From the NCBI RefSeq assembly GCF_902497855.1, contig NZ_CABVHU010000016.1, forward strand, positions 1 through 64,000: a DNA stretch of 64,000 nt. The letters are read 5' to 3'. Positions 18,226-28,325 of the stretch are shown here, in pieces. A model generated the notes under the pieces. It was not told the DNA's origin, made no database searches, and was given only the letters and a program-made list of their open reading frames with translations. Origin of the DNA: Pseudomonas fluorescens (lineage in GTDB: Bacteria > Pseudomonadota > Gammaproteobacteria > Pseudomonadales > Pseudomonadaceae). The stretch's first letter is position 1. Every line of letters starts with the position of its first letter. A program made the position numbers and the translations under genes.

Positions 18226-19476
18226 ATGTCATTAGCCGCTCATTGGGAACATGAATACGACAAGGTCAAAGTGCGCCTGCACGGCCTGCTCACCCGGCTG
18301 GAAATGGCCTGGAAGAAGCGGGTCAGCGAACTCGAACCCGAGGAGTTCCAGGCCATCGTCGCGCTGTTGCAACGGGGTCATGATCAGGCGCAGTACGTGC
18401 TCAAGCACGGTGACCTGCCGGACGACCAGCCGAGCGTGCCCTGGGAGTTGTCCCACGGTTTGTCGATCCTGCACATCGGCAACGCGAGTCCCTTGCCGCA
18501 ATCGGTAGAAGAGTTGCAAACCCGGGTGCTCAAGGACGGCAGCCTGCTGGGGTGTCGTAAATGGGAACTGCTGGACTTGTTGTGGAGCGAGGCCCTGCTC
18601 AAGTGGATCGAAAACCTGCGTCATCACGCCCCGTTCGCCACCAACCCGGCGCTGATGCGAATGGACAGCGACGTGGTGCTGGCGATCGCCGGCGACTGGG
18701 GCACCGGGCCGTTCGACAGCCATGCCCCGGCAGTGGCGGTGGCCAATCAGATGCAACTGGCCCAGGCCGATTTCACCATTCACCTGGGGGATGTGTATTA
18801 CGCCGGCACCCATTCCCAGGAAGACGTCGACATGGTCGGCTGGCCGATGGGCAAACATGGCTCGTTTACCCTCAACTCCAATCACGAGATGTACAGCGGC
18901 GCCCATGGTTACTTCAAGGAACTGGCCAAGCGTTTCCCGGCGCAGCAGGGCACCAGCTATTTCGCGTTGTACAACGACGACTGGCTGGTGGTCGGGCTCG
19001 ATACCGCGTATGCCTCGGACGCCATCAACCTGTACATGGACGGCACGCTGAACCAGCAGCAGATCGACTGGATGAAAGGCCTGCCGCTGCGCAAGAAGAT
19101 CATGGTGCTCAGTCATCACCAGGGGTTCGATATTTCCGGGCACAACAAGACGGCGCTGTACCAGCCGGTATGTGACGCGCTGGGCCGGGAGCCGGATTAC
19201 TGGTATTGGGGGCATTTGCACAATGGCATCTGCTACGCCGCCCAGGGCGGGCTGCATGCGCGTTGTGCCGGGCATGGGGCGATTCCCTATGGTAACGCCA
19301 GTGAACTGGACGGCCATTCGCGGGTGTTGTGGTCGGAAACGCAAAATGCGCGGGATGAGGCGTACCCGGATCGGGTGTTGAATGGTTATGTGAAGGTGCG
19401 GCTGGTGGGGGAAAGCATTATTGAGGAGTTTGTTGGGGAGGATGGGTCGGTGCGGTGGTCTTCAGCAGCTCAATGA
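18226..19476 (+). CDS. Metallophosphoesterase
   Basis: A 416-residue protein with the complete calcineurin-like metal motif series: AGDWGTGPF, HLGDVYYAG, SNHEMYSG (GNH(E/D) with Ser for Gly), SHHQGFD and GHLHN. The order and the tyrosine in GDVYYAG match purple-acid-phosphatase-like esterases. The N-terminal 150 residues are helical and unassigned. No signal peptide is seen, so it is probably cytoplasmic. It begins 27 bp after the cytochrome gene with GGAGGAA upstream, so the two are very likely co-transcribed. The stop codon overlaps the start of a GTTCCCACGC repeat. Confidence 0.88.
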   Translation: MSLAAHWEHEYDKVKVRLHGLLTRLEMAWKKRVSELEPEEFQAIVALLQRGHDQAQYVLKHGDLPDDQPSVPWELSHGLSILHIGNASPLPQSVEELQTRVLKDGSLLGCRKWELLDLLWSEALLKWIENLRHHAPFATNPALMRMDSDVVLAIAGDWGTGPFDSHAPAVAVANQMQLAQADFTIHLGDVYYAGTHSQEDVDMVGWPMGKHGSFTLNSNHEMYSGAHGYFKELAKRFPAQQGTSYFALYNDDWLVVGLDTAYASDAINLYMDGTLNQQQIDWMKGLPLRKKIMVLSHHQGFDISGHNKTALYQPVCDALGREPDYWYWGHLHNGICYAAQGGLHARCAGHGAIPYGNASELDGHSRVLWSETQNARDEAYPDRVLNGYVKVRLVGESIIEEFVGEDGSVRWSSAAQ

Positions 19477-19584
19477 TCGTTCCCACGCTCTGCGTGGGAA
19501 TGCAGCCAGGGACGCTCCGCGTCCCTTTGCCGCGTGACGCAGAGCGTCACAGGAGGCATTCCCACGCAGAGCGTGGGAACGATC
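19475..19584. repeat. GTTCCCACGC palindromic repeat
   Basis: GATCGTTCCCACGCTCTGCG and its inverse bound ~110 bp, with an inner inverted GACGCTC/GAGCGTC pair. It begins inside the stop codon of the phosphoesterase gene and ends 12 bp before the gbcA stop, so it separates two convergent genes. Confidence 0.85.
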
Positions 19585-19596
19585 AGTCGGGTGGAG

Positions 19597-20892
19597 TCAG
19601 CCTTGAACTGGAACGCCTTTGAGGTAAGGCGCAGGCTCAGCCCCAAGGTTATTCAGCAACCGCTCGCTGTACCAGTCCACAAAATTCACCACACCAAACT
19701 CATAGGTCTTGGAATAAGGTCCTGGCTGGTACGCCGTGGAGTTGATCCCGCGCTGGTTCTCTTCGGCCAGGCGACGGTCCTGGTCGTTGGTCGCATCCCA
19801 GACCTGGCGCATGCGCTCCACGTCGTAGTCCACGCCTTCGACCGCGTCCTTGTGCACGACCCACTTGGTGGTGACCATGGTTTCCTGGGCGCTGATCGGC
19901 CACACCGTGAAGACGATGATATGGTCGCCCATGCAGTGGTTCCACGAATGCGGCAGGTGCAGGATACGCATCGAGCCCAGGTCCGGGTTCTTGATGCGGC
20001 CCATGAGTTTGGCGCAACCCTGCTTGCCGTCCAAGGTCATCGACACGGTGCCCTTGAGCAGCGGCATGCGCACGATACGGTTACGCAGGCCAAAGCTGGC
20101 GTGAGCGTAAGGGATTTTTTCGGCTTCCCAGGCGGCGGCGGAGGCGGCGACGTGGTCCTTGAACGCCTGGTCGGCCCGCGGGTCGGTGACGTCGTCCCAT
20201 TCCAGCAGGGTTTTGAGCAGTTCCGGGTGCGAGGCGTTGCAGTGGTAGCACTCGCGGTTGTTCTCCAGCACCAGCTTCCAGTTGGCCTTTTCCATCAAGG
20301 TGGTGGTAATCGCCACCTTGGTGTTCTCCATGTCGTACGGTTCCATGTAATGGTTCAGTGTCGCCAGGAAGTCATCGATGGCTGGCGGGGTCGAAGACAG
20401 GCTGATGAAAATGTAGCCGCCGGCGGTCTTCACGTTCACCGGCTTGAGGCCGTATTGCTTCATGTCGAAGTCGGCGCCCATTTCGGTGCCGGCGAACAGC
20501 AGGCGACCGTCCAGCTCGTAGGTCCACTGGTGGTAGTGGCAGACCAGCTTGGCGACCTTGCCTTTTTCACTGGTGCACAGCCGCGAACCACGGTGACGAC
20601 AGACGTTGTGGAACGCATGCACCACACCTTCGGCGCCGCGGATCACGATGATCGGGTTCTTGCCGATTTGCAGGGTCAGGTAGTTGCCTTTGGCCGGGAT
20701 CTCGCAGGTCATGCCGGCGATCAACCACTCTTTCTGGAAGATTTCCTGCATGTCGATATCAAACAGCCGCTCGTCAGAGTAAAACGGCTGCGGCAGCGAG
20801 AAAGTACGCTCGCGCTCTTGCAGCATCTGCGCGGTGGCCTTGCGTGCGGGTTCCAGCGGATCGCCCAGGCTGATTTTTGCGGTGACGTCCAT
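19597..20892 (-). CDS. gbcA: Glycine betaine monooxygenase, Rieske oxygenase subunit GbcA
   Basis: A 431-residue Rieske non-haem iron oxygenase closely resembling P. aeruginosa GbcA (PA5410). The 2Fe-2S motif is CRHRGSRLC followed by CHYHQW; the mononuclear iron site is in NNRECYHCNASHPELL. With the reductase GbcB it demethylates glycine betaine to dimethylglycine plus formaldehyde. The frame is open further upstream, but the start MDVTAKISLGDPLEPARKAT at 20892 matches the known family start and has AGGA 8-11 bp before it. It is divergent from gbcB. In P. aeruginosa GbdR activates it. Confidence 0.95.
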   Translation of the reverse strand: MDVTAKISLGDPLEPARKATAQMLQERERTFSLPQPFYSDERLFDIDMQEIFQKEWLIAGMTCEIPAKGNYLTLQIGKNPIIVIRGAEGVVHAFHNVCRHRGSRLCTSEKGKVAKLVCHYHQWTYELDGRLLFAGTEMGADFDMKQYGLKPVNVKTAGGYIFISLSSTPPAIDDFLATLNHYMEPYDMENTKVAITTTLMEKANWKLVLENNRECYHCNASHPELLKTLLEWDDVTDPRADQAFKDHVAASAAAWEAEKIPYAHASFGLRNRIVRMPLLKGTVSMTLDGKQGCAKLMGRIKNPDLGSMRILHLPHSWNHCMGDHIIVFTVWPISAQETMVTTKWVVHKDAVEGVDYDVERMRQVWDATNDQDRRLAEENQRGINSTAYQPGPYSKTYEFGVVNFVDWYSERLLNNLGAEPAPYLKGVPVQG

Positions 20893-21174
20893 CGTTTTGA
20901 TCCTCATGGCCATTCTGTGTGGCCGGCGAATAGTGGCTGATACGGTTGCTACGCAAGACACAAACAGCATTTATCTGTTGTGGCGAGTGTGGGGCCGGCG
21001 CTGCCGGGAACCTTATCCATGGGCGACATGGCCCAATCTGTTCCCGACGCGCAACCCCCGGTAGTTGGGGGCTGGTCGCGATAAGTATGTGAATGTCGCA
21101 GATAGGTAAATGGGTGGTTCGCGGTATACGCAGAATCGCCAACATAAGGCCGACCATCGGCGGTGGAGAACAGC
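20893..21174. promoter_or_regulatory. gbcA-gbcB divergent control region
   Basis: This 282-bp gap must hold both divergent promoters. AACCCCCGGTAGTTGGGGG (21053-21071) is a short GC-rich inverted repeat near its middle. The P. aeruginosa regulator GbdR acts on this intergenic region; I cannot pinpoint its site here. Confidence 0.5.
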
Positions 21175-22275
21175 ATGTCCAACAGCTTCCTGAATCCGGT
21201 AACCACCCAGACCTGGGCCAATGGCCGACATATCGTCCGTTGCGTCAAAGTCATCCAGGAAACCTGGGATGTGCGCACCTTCTGCTTCATGGCCGACCAG
21301 CCGATCCTGTTCTTTTTCAAGCCCGGGCAGTTTGTCACCCTGGAGCTGGAAATCGAAGGCGTGCCGATCATGCGCTCCTACACCATTTCCAGCTCGCCGT
21401 CGGTGCCGTACAGCTTTTCGGTGACCATCAAGCGCGTGCCGGGCGGCAAGGTTTCCAACTGGTTGCACGACACCCTGCACGAAGGCCAGGAACTGGCGGT
21501 GCACGGACCGGTCGGGCTGTTCAACGCCATGGACTTCACCGCGCCGAAAGTGCTGTACCTCAGCGGCGGCGTCGGCATCACGCCGGTCATGTCGATGGCG
21601 CGCTGGTTCTACGACACCAACGGCAACGTCGACATGGTGTTTATCCACAGCGCCCGTTCGCCCAAAGACATCATTTACCACCGCGAGCTGGAACACATGG
21701 CGTCGCGGATCGACAACTTCAGCCTGCACCTGATCTGCGAGAAGCATGGCCTGGGTGAACCATGGGCCGGTTATCGCGGTTACCTGAACCAGAAGATGCT
21801 CGAGTTGATGACGCCGGACTTCATGGAGCGCGAAGTGTTCTGCTGCGGCCCGACGCCGTACATGAATGCGGTGAAGCGCATGCTCGAAACGATCGGCTTC
21901 GACATGTCGCGTTATCACGAGGAGTCTTTCGGCGCCACGCCGCCGGAAGCCCGCGCCGATGCGGTGGAGCAAGCCGAAATCGCCGCAGACGCACCGGACA
22001 TCGACGCGGCGGACCTGCATCAGGTGGAGTTCACGGCGTCCGGCAAGAGCATTCGTGTTGCACCGGGGGAAACCGTTCACGCCGCTGCCGCCAAGTTGGG
22101 CCTGTTGATTCCGAAAGCGTGCGGGATGGGGATCTGCGGGACATGCAAGGTGATGAAACTGGGTGGCGAGGTCGACATGGACCACAACGGCGGGATCACC
22201 GAGGAAGACGAAGCCGAAGGGTTCATCCTGTCGTGCTGCAGCGTGCCGAAGGGCGACGTTCGTATCGAGTTTTGA
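21175..22275 (+). CDS. gbcB: Glycine betaine demethylase reductase subunit GbcB
   Basis: A 366-residue ferredoxin-NAD(P)H reductase with three parts: the FAD-binding barrel (PGQFVTLELE, MRSYTISSSP), the NAD fold (YLSGGVGITPVMSMAR and CCGPTPYM), and a C-terminal plant-type 2Fe-2S ferredoxin domain with ACGMGICGTCKVM and a distant Cys in FILSCC. It reduces the Rieske oxygenase GbcA. I choose the ATG at 21175, with GGTGGAG 7 bp before it, over the in-frame ATG at 21163. The orthologue is PA5411. Confidence 0.94.
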   Translation: MSNSFLNPVTTQTWANGRHIVRCVKVIQETWDVRTFCFMADQPILFFFKPGQFVTLELEIEGVPIMRSYTISSSPSVPYSFSVTIKRVPGGKVSNWLHDTLHEGQELAVHGPVGLFNAMDFTAPKVLYLSGGVGITPVMSMARWFYDTNGNVDMVFIHSARSPKDIIYHRELEHMASRIDNFSLHLICEKHGLGEPWAGYRGYLNQKMLELMTPDFMEREVFCCGPTPYMNAVKRMLETIGFDMSRYHEESFGATPPEARADAVEQAEIAADAPDIDAADLHQVEFTASGKSIRVAPGETVHAAAAKLGLLIPKACGMGICGTCKVMKLGGEVDMDHNGGITEEDEAEGFILSCCSVPKGDVRIEF

Positions 22276-22305
22276 TGGTTGCACAGTAACCCTGTAGGAG
22301 CTGTT

Positions 22306-22455
22306 GATCGTTCCCACGCTCCGCGTGGGAACGCCGCCCGTGACGCTCTGCGTCACAACGGTGTCGGGCTCTGCGCCAGCGGTGAAGCTGGAACGCGGAG
22401 CGCCCCTGGATGCATTCCCACGCGGACGGTTCGACGCCTCGACGTGGGAACAATC
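22306..22455. repeat. GTTCCCACGC palindromic repeat, downstream of the RAYT gene
   Basis: A diverged copy of the GTTCCCACGC family with inner GACGCTCTGCGTCAC and GGAACGCGGAGCG units. It ends 6 bp from the 3' end of the transposase gene. Confidence 0.75.
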
Positions 22456-22461
22456 AACGGC

Positions 22462-22995
22462 TCAGAACCAGCGTTGAATTTCGATTAGTCCTTCCATGCC
22501 CGCGTAATTACGGGCACTTGAATACCTCCAGTGCTCCGGCATATCCACATAGCCACGCTTCACCGGGTTGTAGTGGATGTAATCCAGTTTCTGGCGCATC
22601 ACTGTTTCGCTGTACACCATCTCCGTGTGTGAGCCTTCTTGCCACAGCTGATACACCCGATCTTTCTTATGAGCACGCTTGCTGAAGCGCAGTCGTTGCA
22701 AAGCGCGCTCAGCGCCTTTGTCTCGCAGATCATCGATAATTTGCCGAGCGGTAAAGGATTTGAACTGGCTGAGGCTTTTGCCGAGATCCGGAGCTTCGGC
22801 AACAAAGTGCAGATGATTTTCCAGAACCACATAGCCATACAGTTTTAGATCTTGATGCATCTGCTGATAGCGCCAGCAGTTGAGCAAATGATCGACGATG
22901 TAGGGGCGAACGAACAGCGGGAGCCATTCCATGATCGTGCAGGTCATGAAGTGGGGTTTGTCAGGTTCTGTAATGGTGTAGCGACTACGGCCCAT
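22462..22995 (-). CDS. REP-associated tyrosine transposase (RAYT)
   Basis: A 177-residue Y1-type transposase of the RAYT class. The HUH metal motif appears as LENHLHFVAEAP, and the tyrosine-bearing end has QKLDYIHYNPVKRGYVD, the classic RAYT signature. RAYTs act on single-stranded REP DNA and are thought to spread REP/REPIN sequences. This copy is flanked on both sides by GTTCCCACGC repeats (22306-22455, 23035-23081, 23144-23279), the same family found at several other sites in the window, so it is the probable source of that family. It sits between gbcB and ltaE. Confidence 0.92.
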   Translation of the reverse strand: MGRSRYTITEPDKPHFMTCTIMEWLPLFVRPYIVDHLLNCWRYQQMHQDLKLYGYVVLENHLHFVAEAPDLGKSLSQFKSFTARQIIDDLRDKGAERALQRLRFSKRAHKKDRVYQLWQEGSHTEMVYSETVMRQKLDYIHYNPVKRGYVDMPEHWRYSSARNYAGMEGLIEIQRWF

Positions 22996-23034
22996 GGGAT
23001 TCGTCCTTGAATCTTGTGGTGCGGGAGAGAGGAG

Positions 23035-23081
23035 CGCGGAGCGTCCCGGGAGACGTTCCCACGCGGAGCGTGGGAACGATC
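23035..23081. repeat. GTTCCCACGC repeat upstream of the RAYT gene
   Basis: A single copy with GACGTTCCCACGCGGAGCGTG and GGAACGATC, 40 bp upstream of the transposase start. Confidence 0.8.
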
Positions 23082-23143
23082 AGATTGCGGGGGTTTTTAT
23101 GAGGTGGCTAGGCGTCAACTTCTGAAAGAAACGTAGGATTCAT

Positions 23144-23279
23144 GATCATTCCCACGCTCCGCGTGGGAATGCATCCCGTGACGCTCTGCGTCACAACGGT
23201 GTCTGGCTCTGCGCCGAGGGTGAGGCTGGAACGCGGAGCGTCCCGGGAGACGTTCCCACGCGAAGCGTGGGAACGATCA
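23144..23279. repeat. GTTCCCACGC palindromic repeat
   Basis: Two GTTCCCACGC ends in inverted orientation with inner GACGCTCTGCGTCAC. It is near-identical in design to 22306-22455 on the other side of the RAYT gene and ends 10 bp from the ltaE stop. Confidence 0.85.
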
Positions 23280-23289
23280 TGCGGCGGAA

Positions 23290-24330
23290 TTAGCGGGCCA
23301 TCACTTCACGAATATCCGCCGCCAATTCCCGCACACGCTCTTCTTCGGTGTCCCACGAGCACATGAAGCGTGCGCCGCCGTTGCCGATGAAGGTGTAGAA
23401 GCGCCAGCCCTTGGCGGTCAATGCGGCGATCGCCGGTTCCGAGAGTTGCAGGAATACGCCGTTGGCCTGCACCGGGAACATCAGTTCCACGCCCGCAATG
23501 TCGCTGACCAGTTCCGCCAGCAATTGGGCGCAGTGGTTGGCGTGGCGGGCGTATTTGAGCCAGGCGTCGTTTTCCAGGATCCCGACCCACGGGGCCGAGA
23601 GGAAGCGCATTTTGGAAGCCAGCTGGCCTGCCTGTTTGCATCGGTAGTCAAAGTCTTCGGCCAGTTTGTGATTGAAGAACAGGATGGCCTCACCGACCGC
23701 CATGCCGTTTTTCGTACCGCCAAAGCACAACACATCGACACCGGCCTTCCAGGTCAGGTCAGCGGGTGAGCAGCCAAGGAATGCGCAGGCATTGGAGAAG
23801 CGTGCGCCGTCCATGTGCAGGTTCAGGCCCAGTTCCTTGCAGGTGACGCTGATGGCGCGGATTTCTTCGGGGGTGTAGACGCTGCCGACTTCGGTGGCCT
23901 GGGTCAGGGTCACGACGCGCGGTTTCGGGTAGTGGATGTCCTGGCGCTTGAGGGCGATTTCGCGGATCGATTCCGGGGTCAGCTTGCCGTTTTCGGTGCG
24001 GGCGACGAGCAATTTGGAGCCGTTGGAGAAGAACTCCGGCGCGCCGCATTCGTCGGTTTCGACGTGGGCGGTTTCCGAGCAGATCACGCTGTGGTAACTC
24101 TGGCACAGCGACGACAGGGCCAGGGAGTTGGCGGCGGTGCCGTTGAAGGCGAAAAACACTTCGCAGTCGGTTTCGAACAGTTTGCGGAATTGATCAGCCG
24201 CGCGGGCGGTCCATTCATCGTCGCCATACGCGCGCTGGTGGCCGTGGTTGGCCTGTTCCATGGCCGCCCAGGCTTCAGGGCAGATACCGGAGTAGTTGTC
24301 GCTGGCGAATTGTTGGCTCTTGTCGGTCAT
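23290..24330 (-). CDS. ltaE: Low-specificity L-threonine aldolase
   Basis: A 346-residue PLP enzyme of the threonine aldolase family (beta-eliminating lyase fold), cleaving L-threonine/allo-threonine to glycine and acetaldehyde. The PLP lysine is in CFGGTKNGMAVGEAILFF, and the aspartate contacting the cofactor is in LHMDGARFSNACAFL. It opens with FASDNYSGICPEAW, as in Pseudomonas orthologues (PA5413). Lying among glycine-forming genes, it extends glycine metabolism. The start is preceded by GGAAGCC at short spacing. Confidence 0.93.
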   Translation of the reverse strand: MTDKSQQFASDNYSGICPEAWAAMEQANHGHQRAYGDDEWTARAADQFRKLFETDCEVFFAFNGTAANSLALSSLCQSYHSVICSETAHVETDECGAPEFFSNGSKLLVARTENGKLTPESIREIALKRQDIHYPKPRVVTLTQATEVGSVYTPEEIRAISVTCKELGLNLHMDGARFSNACAFLGCSPADLTWKAGVDVLCFGGTKNGMAVGEAILFFNHKLAEDFDYRCKQAGQLASKMRFLSAPWVGILENDAWLKYARHANHCAQLLAELVSDIAGVELMFPVQANGVFLQLSEPAIAALTAKGWRFYTFIGNGGARFMCSWDTEEERVRELAADIREVMAR

Positions 24331-24453
24331 GGCCGGCTTCCGTGATCGAGACTCTTATGGTGAAGAGCCTCGTGGTCAATGATGGTGCGCACTCTACCGA
24401 AGGTCGTCCGGGGAGCGCACGGGATCTTTCTGTCAGAAAAATACAGGGCAATT

Positions 24454-25170
24454 ATGCACATGACTCAACGGGACGGTGCACTGGATCTGCTGAAGTGGCT
24501 GGCACTGTTGAGCATGGTGCTCGATCATCTGCGATATATCGGTTATTCCGTCGATATTCTGTATGTGCCGGGGCGTCTGGCGTTCCCGTGGTTCTGCCTG
24601 GCGATGGCGGCCAATCTGTCGCGCACCCGAAGCGTCACGACCGACGGCCATTGGCGGTATCTGGGGTGGTTGTTGCTGTTCAGCGCCGCCAGTGAAATTC
24701 CCTACCGACTGTTCATTCCTGACCCCGACACCTTCAATGTGCTGCCCACGCTGGCCTTGGGCCTGCTGGTGGCTCGTGGCTGGCAGCAACCACTGCTGCA
24801 ATCGCGACTGCTGGCGGCCGCTGCAGTGGTGTTGGCGGCACTGTTCCCGGAGCGACTGATGTTCGGCTTTTTTGGGGTGATGTTGCCGTTGGTGATGCTG
24901 CTGGTGATCAGGCAGCCCTGGTATTACAGCCTGTTGCCGGGATTGATCTGCCTGGGAGCCAATCAATGGGAAGTGCTGTATTACTCGGCCCGGCTCGGCA
25001 ACCGTGCAGCCCTCCTCGGCATCGCCGTTTGTCTGATCGCGCCATTGCTGGGGCTGGTCTTGTTGCGACATGCCCGAGGCGTCCAGCCACCGCCGATGCG
25101 GCGTTGGGCGTATGCCTTGTATCCACTGCATTTCTTACTGCTGCTACTCATCCGCAAGCTCGCCGCCTGA
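24454..25170 (+). CDS. TraX family membrane protein
   Basis: A 238-residue protein with about seven hydrophobic helices and the TraX-family opening DLLKWLALLSMVLDHLRYIG. TraX of the F plasmid N-acetylates pilin, but chromosomal homologues are not tied to conjugation and their substrate is unknown; they are related to the acyltransferase-3 type membrane enzymes. The start is ATG 24454 or 24460 (MHMTQRDGALDLL). The same gene neighbours ltaE in P. aeruginosa (PA5414). Confidence 0.85.
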   Translation: MHMTQRDGALDLLKWLALLSMVLDHLRYIGYSVDILYVPGRLAFPWFCLAMAANLSRTRSVTTDGHWRYLGWLLLFSAASEIPYRLFIPDPDTFNVLPTLALGLLVARGWQQPLLQSRLLAAAAVVLAALFPERLMFGFFGVMLPLVMLLVIRQPWYYSLLPGLICLGANQWEVLYYSARLGNRAALLGIAVCLIAPLLGLVLLRHARGVQPPPMRRWAYALYPLHFLLLLLIRKLAA

Positions 25171-25172
25171 CC

Positions 25173-25263
25173 CTGTAGGAGCTGGCTTGCCAGCGAAGGC
25201 GGCGTGTCAGTTAGTACATGTGTCGACTGACACACCGCTTTCGCTGGCAAGCCAGCTCCTACA
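25173..25263. repeat. REP pair after the TraX gene
   Basis: CTGTAGGAGCTGGCTTGCCA and its inverse enclose ~45 bp with two GTGTC(A/G)... stretches. It starts 2 bp after the TraX stop codon. Confidence 0.85.
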
Positions 25264-25453
25264 AGGTTCTCTGCTGAATTGGAGATTGTGTTCGGTGTGC
25301 CAATTCAGGCCATGTCGTAAACGCACCTTTGCGTGGCGTCCGTAGGCATTTGGCGTGTCTGCGCCGGCCATACCATCGCATTCAAAGGGCACTGCCGAAA
25401 CGCCAGTGCCTCACCGAGACGAATGGCGCACCACCGCCGCTGGGAGAGACGCG

Positions 25454-26707
<1,254 letters not shown>

Positions 26708-26730
26708 GCGCGGTTTTGGAGTAAATGACT

Positions 26731-27981
26731 ATGCAACGCTATTCAGGCTTCGGCCTCTTCAAACACTCCCTCAGCCATCATGAAAACTGGCAGAAGATGT
26801 GGCGCACGCCGACCCCGAAAAAGGTCTATGACGTGGTCATCGTCGGCGGTGGCGGGCATGGTCTGGCGACCGCCTACTACCTGGCAAAAGAGCACGGCAT
26901 CACCAACGTGGCCGTGGTCGAGAAAGGCTGGCTGGGCGGCGGTAACACCGCGCGCAACACCACCATCGTTCGCTCCAACTACCTGTGGGACGAGTCGGCG
27001 CACCTGTACGAACACGCGATGAAATTGTGGGAAGGCCTGTCCCAGGACCTGAACTACAACGTGATGTTCTCCCAGCGCGGCGTCTACAACCTGTGTCACA
27101 CCCTGCAGGACATTCGTGATTCCGAGCGTCGGGTCAGCGCCAACCGCCTCAACGGCGTCGACGGTGAACTGCTCGATGCCAAGCAGGTTGCCGACGAGAT
27201 TCCGTACCTCGACTGCTCGAAGAACACCCGCTACCCGGTGATGGGCGCCACCGTCCAGCGTCGCGGCGGCGTGGCCCGTCACGATGCCGTGGCCTGGGGC
27301 TTTGCCCGTGCCGCTGACGCATTGGGCGTCGACCTGATTCAACAGACCGAAGTGATCGGTTTCCGCAAGGAAAACGGCGTGTGCATCGGTGTTGAAACCA
27401 ACAAGGGCTTCATCGGCGCCAAGCGCGTCGGTGTGGTCACTGCCGGTAACTCCGGGCACATGGCCAAGCTGGCCGGTTTCCGTCTGCCGATCGAATCCCA
27501 CCCGCTGCAAGCGCTGGTGTCCGAGCCGATCAAGCCGATTATCGACAGCGTGATCATGTCCAACGCCGTACACGGTTACATCAGCCAGTCCGACAAGGGC
27601 GACCTGGTGATCGGCGCCGGGATCGACGGCTACAACGGCTACGGTCAGCGTGGTTCGTACCCGGTGATCGAGCACACCGTCCAGGCCATCGTCGAGATGT
27701 TCCCAGTGTTGTCCCGCGTACGCATGAACCGTCAGTGGGGCGGCATCGTCGACACCACGCCGGACGCCTGCCCGATCATCTCGAAAACCCCGGTCCCGAA
27801 CATGTTCTTCAACTGCGGTTGGGGCACCGGCGGCTTCAAGGCCACACCTGGCTCGGGCAACGTGTTTGCCGCAAGCCTGGCCAAGGGTGAAATGCACCCG
27901 TTGGCCGCACCTTTCTCCATCGACCGTTTCCACAACGGTGCGTTGATCGACGAACACGGCGCTGCAGCAGTCGCCCACTAA
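26731..27981 (+). CDS. soxB: Sarcosine oxidase subunit beta
   Basis: A 416-residue FAD amine-oxidase subunit of heterotetrameric sarcosine oxidase, carrying the catalytic flavin site. The dinucleotide fold begins at VVIVGGGGHGLATAYYLA, then GGGNTARNTTIVRSNY. It oxidises sarcosine to glycine, with the methyl passed to tetrahydrofolate on SoxA. I choose the ATG at 26731 (GGAG 9 bp away) over 26725 (3 bp). It corresponds to PA5416. Confidence 0.95.
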   Translation: MQRYSGFGLFKHSLSHHENWQKMWRTPTPKKVYDVVIVGGGGHGLATAYYLAKEHGITNVAVVEKGWLGGGNTARNTTIVRSNYLWDESAHLYEHAMKLWEGLSQDLNYNVMFSQRGVYNLCHTLQDIRDSERRVSANRLNGVDGELLDAKQVADEIPYLDCSKNTRYPVMGATVQRRGGVARHDAVAWGFARAADALGVDLIQQTEVIGFRKENGVCIGVETNKGFIGAKRVGVVTAGNSGHMAKLAGFRLPIESHPLQALVSEPIKPIIDSVIMSNAVHGYISQSDKGDLVIGAGIDGYNGYGQRGSYPVIEHTVQAIVEMFPVLSRVRMNRQWGGIVDTTPDACPIISKTPVPNMFFNCGWGTGGFKATPGSGNVFAASLAKGEMHPLAAPFSIDRFHNGALIDEHGAAAVAH

Positions 27982-27995
27982 CAGGAGAAATCCCT

Positions 27996-28325
27996 ATGTT
28001 GCATATCTTCTGTCCTCACTGTGGCGAACTGCGCTCCGAAGAGGAATTCCACGCATCCGGCCAGGCGCACATCCCGCGCCCACTGGATCCGAACAGCTGC
28101 ACCGACGAGGAGTGGGGCGACTACATGTTCTTCCGCGATAACCCTCGCGGTCTGCACCACGAGCTGTGGGATCACGTCGCCGGTTGCCGTCAGTACTTCA
28201 ACGCCACCCGTGACACCGTGACCTACGAGATTCTCGAAACCTACAAGATCGGCACCAAGCCACAATTCACCGACAAGACCGACAGCCCGAAAGCGGCCGC
28301 CACGGCTCTGGGAGAGAAGGTATGA
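27996..28325 (+). CDS. soxD: Sarcosine oxidase subunit delta
   Basis: A 109-residue small subunit with the zinc-finger opening LHIFCPHCGELRSEEEFH; in known structures it holds a zinc ion bound by three Cys and one His, the third Cys being later in the chain. It has AGGAGAAA before the start, 14 bp after soxB, and its stop overlaps the soxA start (ATGA). Confidence 0.94.
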   Translation: MLHIFCPHCGELRSEEEFHASGQAHIPRPLDPNSCTDEEWGDYMFFRDNPRGLHHELWDHVAGCRQYFNATRDTVTYEILETYKIGTKPQFTDKTDSPKAAATALGEKV

